64,000 bases of DNA from Perognathus longimembris pacificus (lineage: Eukaryota > Chordata > Mammalia > Rodentia > Heteromyidae), in the NCBI RefSeq assembly GCF_023159225.1, contig NC_063168.1:61979398-62043397 (forward strand), in the 5' to 3' direction. The position numbers were made by a program, and so were the translations under genes. Below the pieces are notes generated by a model. It searched no databases and was not told the origin of the DNA. It worked only from the letters and a program-made list of their open reading frames with translations. Each line of letters begins with the position of its first letter. Position 1 is the first letter of the stretch. This document shows, piece after piece, positions 1 through 12,900 of the stretch.

Positions 1-1300
1 CCCTGCCGATCCCGACCTAGGGGAGCCGGACGTCAGCCGTCGCCCGGGGCCGCGGAGCCAGGACGCGGGGGGCGGGGGGGCGGGGAGGCTGCAAGATGGC
101 CAGTAAGACCAAGGCCAGCGAGGCCCTGAAGGTGGTGGCCCGGTGCCGCCCCCTGAGCCGGAAGGAGGAGGCCGCGGGGCACGAGCAGATCCTGACCATG
201 GACGTGAAGCTGGGCCAGGTGACTCTGCGCAACCCCCGCGCCGCCCCCGGGGAGCTGCCCAAGACCTTCACCTTCGACGCCGTGTACGACGCCAGCTCCA
301 AGCAGGCCGACCTGTACGACGAGACCGTGAGGCCCCTGATCGACTCGGTGCTGCAGGGGTTCAACGGCACCGTGTTCGCCTACGGCCAGACGGGCACCGG
401 CAAGACCTACACCATGCAGGGGACCTGGGTGGAGCCCGAGCTGCGCGGGGTCATCCCCAACGCCTTCGAGCACATCTTCACGCACATCTCCCGCTCGCAG
501 AACCAGCAGTACCTGGTCCGGGCCTCCTACCTGGAGATCTACCAGGAGGAGATCCGAGACCTGCTCTCCAAGGAGCCCGGCAAGCGGCTGGAGCTGAAGG
601 AGAACCCGGAGACCGGCGTCTACATCAAGGACCTCTCCTCCTTCGTCACCAAGAACGTCAAGGAGATCGAGCACGTGATGAACCTGGGCAACCAGACCCG
701 GGCGGTGGGCAGCACCCACATGAACGAGGTCAGCTCCCGCTCCCACGCCATCTTCGTCATCACCGTGGAGTGCAGCGAGCGCGGCTCCGACGGCCACGAC
801 CACATCCGCGTGGGCAAGCTCAACCTGGTGGACCTGGCCGGCAGCGAGAGGCAGAACAAGGCCGGCCCGGGCCCCGCGGGCGGGCCCACCCCGCAGTCCA
901 CGGGAAGCGGTGGGGGCGGCGGCGGGGGCGGCGCCGGCGGGGCCGGCAGTGGAGAGAGGCCCAAGGAAGCCTCCAAAATCAACCTCTCCCTGTCCGCCCT
1001 GGGCAACGTGATTGCCGCCCTGGCGGGCAACCGGAGCACGCACATCCCTTACCGGGACTCCAAGCTGACCCGGCTGCTCCAGGACTCGCTGGGCGGGAAT
1101 GCCAAGACCATCATGGTGGCCACCCTGGGGCCGGCCTCTCACAGTTACGATGAGAGCCTCTCCACCTTGCGTTTTGCCAACCGAGCCAAGAACATCAAGA
1201 ACAAACCCAGGGTGAACGAGGACCCCAAAGACACACTGCTGCGGGAATTCCAGGAGGAGATCGCCCGCCTGAAGGCCCAGCTGGAGAAGAAGGGGATGCT
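1..1300 (+). promoter_or_regulatory. KIF3C: CpG-rich 5' region of KIF3C
   Basis: The first 1.3 kb is very G+C rich with frequent CpG, falling off after the motor-domain coding part. It covers the last 95 bases of 5' UTR and much of coding exon 1. The start codon at 96 sits in a strong context (A at -3, G at +4). The transcription start and core promoter lie upstream of the window, so no promoter element is assigned. Confidence 0.7.
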
Positions 1301-1646
1301 GGGGAAGCGGCCACGGAGGAAGAGCAGCCGGAGAAAGAAGGCTGTGTCAGCCCCGGCCGGCTTCCCGGATGCGCCTGTGATCGAGGCCTGGGTGGCAGAA
1401 GAGGAGGATGACCACAACAATAATCACCAGCCTCCCCAGCCCATCCTGGAGACAGCCTTGGAGAAGAACATGGAGAATTACCTGCAGGAGCAGAAGGAGC
1501 GGCTGGAGGAGGAGAAGGCTGCCATTCAGGATGATCGCAGCCTGGTGAGTGAGGAGAAGCAGAAGCTGCTGGAGGAGAAGGAGAAGATGCTGGAAGATCT
1601 GCGGCGGGAGCAGCAGGCGACAGAGCTGCTTGCAGCCAAGTACAAG
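96..1646 (+). CDS. KIF3C: KIF3C coding exon 1 (motor domain, residues 1-517)
   Basis: This exon holds the whole ATPase/microtubule-binding domain and the first part of the stalk. It ends at AAG followed by donor GTAAGG (1647), a phase-0 boundary. Residues 272-279 are a run of eight glycines coded by GGN triplets inside the loop-11 insert. If intron 1 were read through, the frame would continue for 24 more codons to a stop at 1719-1721. Confidence 0.97.
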
Positions 1647-4600
1647 GTAAGGGAACCCAGAGGAGCCTGGCATGAGAGACAGGTCCCTGCCAAGGGGCTT
1701 GGCGAGGAGGCTCTCCTTTGAGGGTCAGTAAGATGACCTGAACTTGCCTAGATCAGCCAGGCAACTTGCTGTGGCAATATTGGATGGCCAGGGACATACA
1801 TGTACGTGCAAGCACATGCACCAAACAAAAGCAGCAGGTCCTGTTGAGACAGTGAACTTGGGGTGGCCTGACCTGCCTGCTCCTGTCAGTGGCCCCAGGA
1901 TGGATGGGGTCTGTGTGATGGCCAGGCAGGACCATGGCCCCTTATGAGTGTGGTTCTTGCTCCTGAATAACCTCCTCTGGTATTTCCTCCTTCTGCACCA
2001 TCTCCAGACCTTACGTGATATTAACAATATCTGGTACTAGGCTAGTACTTCACAGATTGTCAAATATCCCACTTATGTAAATCTCTTTTGATCATTCTGA
2101 TCTTTTAATCAGAATGACCTTTTGGGATATTGGCCTTGTATCTCCATTTCCAGGTGAGAAACAAAGGCTCAGAAAAGTGACAGGACCCAGGTTTCATTCT
2201 AGAAAGTAGCAAAGCAGAGAACTGGAGGCCACAGACCTCCTGTTTTCAATGGAAAGACAGAGAAGCATGAGTGGATTCTGTTTTCTATAAACATGGCCCA
2301 CTGGGTCGTGCAATGCCAGGCCCACTCAGTGCTAGATCCATTCCTGGGATCATCAGGAATCAGATTTGGGGGGACAGGCGGGTATAAGGTGGAAAGAAAG
2401 CTGGGCTCTGTACCTAGAGTAGGTATAGACCTGGAGTGGCCTTGTGAAATTTGTTGCCCTTTTTGTACAGTAGGTTAATCTGCAGGAGGGCCTGGGTGAC
2501 CTGAGGCTCCACCAATCTGAAGATTCCATGAGCTAGCAAACCAAGTGGCCTGCACAACCAGACCTCCTCTAGTTTCCCCTTTACCCCATGTCAGGGCCTC
2601 AATGTCCTTCCTGAGCCATTCCCTTCCTAGAGGAGCCTCCAGCCCTAAGTGAGGCTAAGCTACTGAGCCAACCACAGACCCGATAACTTTCAGTTCTGCA
2701 GATGCCACAACTCAGTGTTCCAGCCATTTCCAGCTCCCTAGAGCCTCAACAGTAGGGGTTGAAGAAAGGACCCAGAGAACCATGAGATTAGGGGGAAGAG
2801 AAAAACATTGTCATTACTTATTCCTTATGGGTGTGAGCTGGGAGCAGGGAAGCCCAGCCCACAGCCCCTGAAAGAGTGACAGCCCAGCCATGTGCATTGT
2901 CTGTGTGCTGGTGTTGTGCTGCTGCACCAGGGGCTCTGGCCTTGGGTGTTTAATATTTAATTCACTCCTGTGAGCTCTGCAAGGATTAGTCTGAGTTGCT
3001 TCCTCAAGGGAAGGATCAGGGGTTTGGCATGGCTAGGGCCCATCCTGGGAGAAGCAGGTTGTTGTTAAAGGCAGGCCAGTTAGGCCAGGGATGCCTGTCA
3101 GGAGAGAATCCAGCAGGCAGGCTGGTATTGTCCACTGGGAAATCTTAGTTTCACTATGAATACATCCCCCATGCCCTTAGGCTGTGAGGCATTGGCAGCC
3201 ACAGAGTATAAGAAGGGAGGAGAATGTAGATGGACACTTCAGCTGCCTGAGGAAATGGGTAGAGGGCAAGCTTAGTATTGGGAAATGGCTGGCTTCCCTC
3301 AGTAAGATTCCACAGGCAATGCAAGGCACAGGAGCAGTCAAGGGATTAGAGTGTAAGTTAGGCACAGTGGCATACACATGTAGTTTCGTTACTTAGAAGG
3401 CTGAAGTATAAAGATTACTTGGGCCCAGAAATTTAAGGGCAACCTGGAAGACCATGAAGATCATGAAGACCATGAGTGAATGAATGAATGAATCAGCCAA
3501 TCAGCCCAAAATCAAGGTGTTCACTACTGGAATTGGGGTGTGTGTGTGTGTGTGCTGGTAATGGGTTTGAATTCAGGGCTTCCATGCTGTCCCTTACTTT
3601 GGTGCTCTACCTCTAGAGCCACAACACTACTTCCAGCGTTTTGATGGTTAATTGGAATTAAGAGTTTCGTGGACTTTCCTGCTCAGGTTGGCTTTGAATG
3701 TCAATCCTCACATCTCAGCCTCCTGAGTAGTTAGGATTACAGCTGTCAGCTACCCGCATCAGGCTGGAATTCTTGTCCCAGAGTTGTAGCCTGTGCAACA
3801 TAGGCTGGCAAGGACCTTGGGAAACTGAGGCCTGGGAGTGGTCCAGGACCCGCAGATGAACTGAACAGAGGCCAGACTCGTCACACTCAGTCCCGCCTCT
3901 ACATTGCTCCGGAGGCCTCATGTTGCCTACACTCCTTGATAATCAGTCATTTGTTTTATTTTTGTTTATGTGCCAGTCTTGGGGCTTGAACTCAAGGCCT
4001 GAGCTTTTGGGCTCAAGGCTAGCGCTCTACTACTTGAGCCACAGCTATACTTCTGGCTATTTTGGTAGTTTATTGGAGAGAGGAGTCTCACAGACTTTCC
4101 TGTCAGGTCTGTCTTTGAACCTCAGTCCTCAGATCTCAGCCTCATGAATAGCTAGAATTACAGGCATGAGCCACTGGTACCCAGCTTCCATTGTTTCTGT
4201 TTATTCAGATTTTCTTATTGTTATTATAAATGTGATATACAGAGGGGTTACAGTTTCATAAGTCAGATAATGACTACATTTCTTTTTTGACACTGTCACC
4301 CCTTCCTTTGCTCTCTCCTAGTTTTTCCCTTCCATTCCCACCCACAAGTTATGTACTTCATTTTCAACATGGTGTCTAGTGAATACCACTGCTGTATTTG
4401 TTCACCCGTTGTGTCATTTTTTTAAAAAAATGTAACACTTTGGCATCTTAATCTCATTTAATCTTCCCAACAATCCCAAGAGATGGGCTCTGTTATTTCC
4501 ATTTGACAGCTATGAAAACAAATGATAGTGTGGTGGAGGCTGAGAACTGACAGTGCTAGTGTTGGAACCCAGGTTTTCTGATGTTCCCTACCCCTGTGAT

Positions 4601-7600
4601 CTTTCCAAATTACCCCCAGATGCCTTCCTGTCTGCTCACTGTGTGACTCAGGGCAAAGGCCTTTGCCTCTCTAGGCCTCTGGTTTCCATTCGCTTAATGA
4701 GGAGGCCAAGCCTGACATTGCTCCCTGGGGAGCAGGTGATATGGTCACCACACACAGGCGTTCGGATATAGGCAAAAGGGGAGCTCAGCCTGGGAAATTC
4801 CAGATGGGCAATGAGTCTGTATCCTGTTACTTCCAGTCACAACCGAGTAAAGGACAATCAGAAGGGAGACAGCTCAGAATGGAGCCCCTGACTGAAGACC
4901 CAGCCTGAAGGCAGCACTGCCTGCTTCAACCCTGATGTTTCTGGAATGGTGGAAACAATTTGCCAGGCTCCCTCTGGAGCCACAGGGTAGAGATAACAAT
5001 CCAGGCCTGCCTCTTTCCCAGGGTTGTGCTAAAGATTAAATGAGATCATTAGCAGGAGAGCATTTGAAATAGGTCAGAAAGCATCAAATAAGTGGAGAGC
5101 ATTGGCAGCCACAGGGTGGCTTCTGTCTGCCAAGCCGGGAGCCAGTGATCTTCCAGTGATCTTCGGAATGACATCTTTGTTGTCAGCTTAAGTCCTTCCT
5201 TCCTCAGCCACTCAGCTGTATCACCATAGCCCTAGGCCATAGGGAGCTTTTGCTCCCCATCTGCAGCTCAATCCTGTCCCTACTTTCTGAATTATGGCAT
5301 CATCCCCAGTTTTTTCTGCTCCCCCTCCACTCTCCCCCACATACACCCTATTCCCTGGGGCAGCTGAACAGTAGTTGAGGCGACCCAGTGCCCTCATTTA
5401 CTCTCTGACTCATCTTACAGCCTCTGTCACCTCCTCTCCCTGCCTGCCACCCCCAAGGTTCCCAGTTCTCTTTGTTCTCCCCGGCTGTGTACAAATACCA
5501 GGCCTGTCTCCTCGAATCTCTTTTCATCTCTTCTTGTGTATCTACAACATCTGCTATGTTTACCTCAGCCTTGGGGGTATGTGAGGGTGTACAGATGTGT
5601 GAGAATTTGTGATTGTGATCAGAGCTTGTTAACATTATTCATCATTAGTGTATTATATTTAGGGAACTATACTGAGGGAGTATTGCCAAAGCACTAGGGG
5701 GCATGATGGCAGTCTTGGCCTGTGAAGTAGGAGATTAAGTGACATCAGAAATCCACCATGCACAGGAAGACTCAGCTAGCTATGTGAATTGTACAGAGAA
5801 AACTCAAGCGCCTGTGTACAGTGCATACAGTGAGATGATGACTGGGAAACATATGGAGACTGCTTGATAGAAGGCCTGTTCTCCTCAAGTGTAATTATGC
5901 CAGACATCTTTTCCCATGGCTGCTTTCATCTGAAAATTAGGTTTGTTTTTTATTTAAAGGGTTGAACGAGGTGTTTTTCTACCACTCTGATTTTAGCAAC
6001 TCAGAGGAAAAGGAAAATGTGTGCAGGAGGCAGAAGTTACAGATGACACAAGAATGCAGGCTTGAATTGAAGCAATCCGAAAAACAGCTCTGGGTGTGAT
6101 CTGCAGTATATAGATAGATATGCAGGGAGAGGAGTTGGGTGCTCTTGGCTACCGTTCAACCTCCTCTGTGGTTGGTATAGAAAAGAAGCCCTGCAGAAAT
6201 GCCCCCCCCCCAACCCAGAATGATGAAGTCACCACAGTGCAGCACAAACTGCTCTGAATTTTCACTGTCTGCTTTATGGGTCATTCTTCCTCTCACTGTC
6301 ACGCATGGGATTGTCAGCCATACATGAGGGCACAAGAGGGGGATTTCATGCCTGAGAAAAACCAGTACTAGCAGCATTAATGAGGTTTATTGATTATTTG
6401 CTTTGTGCCAAGTACTATACAATATGTAAATTATTTAATCTACCTAAACCCCTTCCAAGGAAGGTGTTATTGGTTATTTGTTTAGTGGTTGTGGGGATTG
6501 GACCCAAGGCCTCATTCATATTAGGCAAGTGATCTGCTACCCATCAGTATCTCCAGTTCAATATAAAGAACTTTATTCTTTTGAGGCAAGAACTTGAGAT
6601 CCTTCTATCTCAGCCTCTGGAGAGTTGGGAGCCCTAGGACGGTGAACAAGTGCCACTGTGTCTGGTTTCATGAACTTGTTTTTAGCAGAACTAGTTTGCT
6701 TCAAGAGGTAATGGTTTAGCCAGACGCTGGTGGCTTACATCTGTAATCCTAGCTATAATTTAGGGGTGAAATCTAAGGATCAAGGTTCAAAGCTGAAAGG
6801 ATATGTCCCGGCCATCCCAGAGGACCATGCGGAGATAATCACAGACAGAAGAAGGTTCATAAGGACGTTTATTAGTGGGGCCATAATTCCCACAGGAGAG
6901 GGTGCTACTAGGCGTCTGCACCTTATCCAGGTGGTAGCTTCTCTCTGGGGGGGCAGGGTACATAGTGAGTAGGAGTGGCTCATTAGGTATGGGTGGATCT
7001 GGGGGCTAGTGGGAGGAGCTGAGGACCTGAGGCTAGGGAAATGCTAACAAAAGCCTGACCAGGCAAGAAAATCCATGAGACTCTTATCTCCAGTTAAGCA
7101 CCAAAAAGCCAGAACTGGAGCTGTGGCTCAAGTGGTAGAGCACTAGCCTTGTGCTGAACTGCTCAGGGATAGAACCCAGACCCAGAGTTCAAGCCCCACA
7201 ACCAAAAAAAAAAAAAAAAAGAAAGTAATGGTTCCTTCAAGGTCCTAGAGTACCAAGTCCCTGAGGCATTCATAACAAAAGGCTGAGGGTGGTAATGGAC
7301 TCTCATTCTTGGGAGTGTTCAAGGAGAGCCTGAATGCTAGCCTAGGGACTTATGGATCAGAAATGCTATTGAAGTAAATGGTCTTTAGAATTCCCTTCTC
7401 TCTAAAGCTTATTTTTAAATATAATTTTATTATTATTATTATTACGGTGTTGAACAGAGGGCTTACCATTCCATAAGTCAGGCAATGAGTACAGTTATTT
7501 TTGGACATTGCCACCTCTTCCTGAGCTTTTTCCCAGTTAAAATGTAGCCCAGGCTGGTCTTGAATTTGTGATCCTCCTGCTTCATCCTCCCTGTTGATTA

Positions 7601-9910
7601 CTGGTATATGTTATCATGGCCAGTTCTGAAATTTTTAATTGCTTAAAATAGCATGTTTTAGAACAAAACCTCAAGGCTAATTTGTTTCCCAACAGATTCC
7701 TAAGCAGATTTATGGGCTGGGTGATCATCCTCACTGTAATCATCCTCACCCCAATTCAGCTGAGTCCTCCACCATCAGACCCTTAAGAGAGGCCTGGAGA
7801 AAGCACACTCCATGCTTCAGGTTGAATCTGGCATCTAGGTCAAAGCCATGGCCTCTCCCCCATATCCCTGGGGATGGGGAAGGTGTGGTCAGTTAACAGA
7901 ATTGTCCTGTACCAGGAGAGCATTTTATGACATAAAGATTTATCTGTGGAGCGGGGCACTCACAGCTCATACCTACAATTCTAGCTACTCAGGAGGCTGA
8001 GATTTTGAGGTCCAAAGCCAGCTCAGGCAGGAAAGCCAGTGAGACTCTTATCTCCAGTTAACCACCAGAAACCCAGAAGTAGTGCAGTGGTTCAAAGTGG
8101 TAGAGTGCTAGCCTTGAGCAAAAGAACTCAGGGACAGTGCCCAAGCTCTGGGTTCAAGCCCTGTGACCAACAAAAACAAAACAAAACAAAGTAAAACAAA
8201 GCAAAGATTTATCTGTAGGTGGCATACACATCTGTAAACCAAGCATTCCGGAGGCTGAGGTAGAAGCATAGAAAGATTGTGAATGGGGCTGGGAATATGG
8301 TCTAGTGGCAAGAGTGCTTGACTCGTATACATAAAGCCCTGGGTTCGATTCCCCAGCACCACACATATAGAAAACAGCCAGAAATGGCGCTGTGGCTCAA
8401 GTGGCAGAGTGTTAGCCTCAAGCAAAAAGAAGCTAGGGACAGTGCTCAGGCCCTGAATTCAAGGCCCAGGACTGGTAAAAAACAAAACAAAACAAAACAG
8501 AAAGATTGTGAATGTGAGGCACTGCCCCCCCCCAAAAAAACAAACCAACCTATAGATATATAGACAAATAAATATAGATAAAACTATATCTACTTATCGA
8601 TGTGTATCTATTTATATTATATCTATAACCTGTGGGAAGTATTTAAGGCTAATGTATTCCCATCTGAGATTCTGGGCTTTGGGTTACAGTGAGGTTTGGC
8701 AGGCCCTTGGGTCAAGGGTTCAGTTTCTCATGCTGGTTGCTGCTAGAGGAGACTTATAGCACCCTTGGTCATTCTCAGCTCCCAGATAGCATGGGATTGG
8801 ATGAAGTAGCTGTAATAATATTCTCATTGTGCTCTGAGGACCAGGTGCAAAGGCCTAGAGAGTTCAGGTCAAGAGGAGCACTTTCCTCCTGCCTCTGCCC
8901 TACCAGCCACTGCTGCTAGCCAGTCTGGAACATGTCTTCTAGGGCTGCCCAACTGGGATGCATGTCTGAGTGGATGGGAGATGGCAGATGGGAGAGTGGT
9001 CCCTCTACCCTGGGGCTTGAACTCAAAGCCTGGATACTGTACCTGAGCTGTTTTACTCAAGGCTAGCATTCTACCACTTAAGCCACAGTTCCACTTGTGG
9101 TTTTTTTGGTCCTTATTGGAGATAAGAGTCTCACAAACTTTCCTGCCTGCGCTGACCTCAACCCTTGATCCTCAGATCTCAGCCTCTTGAGTAGCTAGGA
9201 CTTCAGATGTGAACCATCAGCACTGGGCTTAGAATTTTTTTTTTTTTTGCCAGTCCTGGGCCTTGGACTCAGGGCCTGAGCACTGTCCCTGGCTTCTTCC
9301 CGCTCAAGGCTAGCACTCTTCCACATGAGCCACAGCGCCGCTTCTGGCCGTTTTCTGTATATGTGGTGCTGGGGAATCGAACCTAGGGCCTCGTGTATCC
9401 GAGGCAGGCACTCTTGCCACTAGGCTATATCCCCAGCCCCTTGGCTTAGAATTTTTAATAGCTAAGAAATGCCTGGGTGTTTACTCCTGGTCAGACTGAA
9501 GAGTTCTTTTCCTCTTATTGCTAGCACTGGGGCTTTGAACTCAGGGTCTTGCACTTGCTTGCTCAGCTAGTGCTCTGACACTTGAGCCATGACTCCAGCT
9601 TAGCTTTTTGCTGCTTAAATAGAGATGGAGTCTTTTTGTGGAGTTTTCTGCCTGGGCTGACTTTGAACTACAATCCTCTAGGTCTCAAACTCATGAAAAG
9701 CTAGTATTACAAGTGTGAGCCTCTGGTATCTGGCCAAGAGTCACTTTATAGTTGTCTCTTTCTTCACAGATATATCCAACAAAAGATTTCCAGGCCATGG
9801 GGAAAGCTATTAATATTGTACTGGAGAATAAACGTCAAGCTTTTGCCTTTCTTCAGGTAGACTAGCAGAAATATGTGATGACATTAGTCCTCATAGTAAT
9901 GAAGCACATT

Positions 9911-9958
<48 letters not shown>

Positions 9959-12900
9959 GGGGCTTGAATTTAGAGCCTGGATGCTGTTTTAAGATTTTCT
10001 TTTCAAAGTTGGCACTCTACCACTTGAGCCACAGCTCTACTTCTTCCTTTTTGCTGATTAATTGTAGATAAGGTTCTCACGGTCTTTCTTGCTCAGGCTG
10101 GTTTTGCACCATGATCCTCAGATCTCAGGCTCTTGTGTAACTAGGATGACAGCCCTGAGCCACCAGTGCCTGGCTCATCTGTTCTTTACATGCATCGTTT
10201 TATTTAATTCTTTCATCAGCACTGTGAAGTAACACTACATTACTTTTCAGTAAAGATTCTGAGTGAGGCACATTAAGAAATTAGTAATCCAATGTCACAG
10301 GCCGAGAACGTCTAGGGCCAGAATTACAAGCCTTTGTCTGCTTGACTCCATTGTACACAGTCTTCCTCTCCATGCTGCAGCACCTGCTCTCAAAGGAAGA
10401 ATTTCTGCCAGATTCCTGGCTAATAGGCCCCAGTGGGAACTCCTGTCTCCTGAGATGCTTAACTCATCTCTGTCCTTCGTCTGATGCAAGCCCCCAGCCT
10501 CTGACCTCCGCCCAGATCCATCCATTTATATAATCAACCAAGAACTTAGGTCAGTAGATATGATTAACTTCATCTTTAAGTTTCTTTTTTTTTAATTAAA
10601 TTTTATTGACAAGGTGTTGTGCAAAGGGGGTACAGTTACATAATAAGGTAGTGAGTACATTTCTTGTGATATCTTACACCCTCATTTTTCTTTCCCTTCC
10701 CTAGATCAGGTAGGCGTATATACAATATCCAGTGTACTAAAATCATATACAGTAACCACATAGGGTATGCCAAAGGAAATTCACCTAGAACATTAAACAT
10801 AACGTCAACACTAGAATCCTCCTGTTTAAGTTTCTTAAATTTCTGAAATGAATCACAAGAAGTCACTAATAGTGGTTTTCACTGGGGATCTTAATGCAGA
10901 AGGAGACTTATTTACTTTATATCTTTAAATTAAAAAATTATTAGCTAGATGGCTGGGGATATGGCCTAGTGGCAAGAGAGCTTGCCTCGTATACATGAGG
11001 CCCTGGGTTCGATTCCCCAGCACCACATATACAGAAAACGGCCAGAAGTGGCGCTATGGCTCAAGTGGCAGAGTGCTAGCCTTGAGCAAAAAGAAGCCAG
11101 GGACAGTGCTCAGGCCCTGAGTCCAAGGCCCAGGACTGGCCAAAAAAAACCAAAAACAAACAAACAAACAAAAATTATTAGCTAGAGTTTGAACTCAGGA
11201 TCTGGTACTTGCTAGGCTGGTACTCTGCCACATAAGCCTCGTAGTCCGACTTTATACTTTTAAAAACTTTTATTGATTTTATAACAAGCATGTGTTACTT
11301 TTTTATTTATCTTGCAGTCCTGGGAATTGAATTTGAGGCTTTGTGCATGCTAGGCAAGCATTCTACCACTGAGCTACATCTCCAGCTCTCTGTTTTGTTT
11401 TTTTAAGTAAACCAAGCAATGGCTTGGGCCTGTAATCCTCACTACTCAGGAGACTGAGATCTGAGTATTATGGTTCAAAGCCAGCCTGGGCAGGAAAGCT
11501 CATGAGATTCTTATCTCTAAGCACCAAAAAAGCCAGATGTGGAGCTGTGGCTAGAGTGCTAGTCTTGAACAAAAAAGTTCAAGGACAGTGCCCAGGCCCT
11601 GTGTTCATGCCCAGCATACACACACACAAGCTGGAGGCACAAAAAAATTAAATTTTTTATAGGAAAAAAGGCTGTTTTTGTCCAGGTTTTATAGTTAAAA
11701 AGAGACGAATCCTCAAGCTTGTGTATGCCAACTCAAGAAATAGAAAAAGAAGAAAAGCTGGGCAGTGGTGGCTCACACCTGTAATCCTAGCTACTCAGGA
11801 GACTGAGATCTGAATATTGCGGTTAAAAGCCAGCCCAGGCAGGAAGCCAATGAGTCACAGAAAAAGCTGGAAGTGGGCTGGGCATGTGGTAGTGGTAGAG
11901 TGGTAAAGTGCTTGCCTAGCATGTATAAAGCCCCGGTTAGATTCCTCAGTACCACATAAACACAAAGAAATGGAAGTGACACTGTGGCTCAAGTGGTAGA
12001 GTGCTAGCCTTGAGCAAAAGCAGCTCAGGGACAGTGCCCAGGCCCTGAGTTCAAGCCCCAGGACCAACCAACAAAAAAAAAAAGGAAGACTGGAGGGAAG
12101 GAAAGAAGGGAGAACGAACGAAGGAAGGAAGGAAGGAAGGAAGGAATATAAGGAAAAAGTATAAAGGGCTCGTGTTACTACCTGGCTGGAGATGCATTTA
12201 AAGATAGTAAATAATGGAGGGAAATCCAGGGTTGATAATGATACAAGGTTGTAGTCAAATATTGGTAATTCTGTGATTTTGGACTTCACTCCTTGCCCAG
12301 GGGCTGTAAGAGATGATCTGTACCTGCTCTCTGCACCACTCACTAATTCACCTTGGAAGCATCGTGTCAGGAGCCCAGGGTTAGAATCATTTTGAATGGG
12401 GGGGCAGTGAGGGGTGGAGGGAAGTAACCAAGCCTTCACTTGGAAAGTCAAGTGTGACCTAAGACAACCTCTGGGCCCTGTACTTCCTCTGTCAGACATC
12501 AAGACCATCCAGTTCTGGTTCTGTCATCTCAATTTACATCCCAGGAGTTGGAGAGAATCCTCTAGAAAGCCACAAATAAGTGAGGCAGTTGTGAAGAGAG
12601 ATGAAGTAGTGCTCAGGTGCTCATGGTTTGCTCAGTGACTTTTCTTCCAGCTTCTGGGAAATGGCCAGCACAAAATTGGGACCCAAGCCCAACTCTCCTC
12701 ACTCTGTAGCTAGGACTTTTCACGATTCCCCAATTGTTCTTGCTTCTGATGAGAGAATTCCTAGCACTTTAGACAGTAGTGATTTATATTGTCTTTTTAG
12801 CCATCCATGGAGGAGACTCAGACACAATGTCCTGATTTATATCCCAGGGTAGAGAATCACTGAAAATAGCCCTATTCATCTGAAAATAGCCCTATTCATC

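Noticed and set aside
33..1142. Long open frames on the minus strand and in a second + frame over KIF3C exon 1
   Set aside because: Shadows of a GC-rich coding exon; only the 96-1646 frame carries kinesin motifs.
8286..8380. tRNA-Ala-like sequence with A and B boxes
   Set aside because: It is the left half of a SINE; cloverleaf stems are degraded and it is always followed by Geo and an A-tail, so it is not a tRNA gene.
8154..8425. Frames resembling ...[15 protein letters not shown] on both strands
   Set aside because: Translations of the antisense B1-Geo/IDL-Geo right half, found at dozens of sites.
10982..11185. Recurrent protein-like frames such as [20 protein letters not shown]
   Set aside because: They are the IDL-Geo SINE read in one frame; the same peptide recurs at many places on both strands wherever a copy lies. 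Not a gene family.
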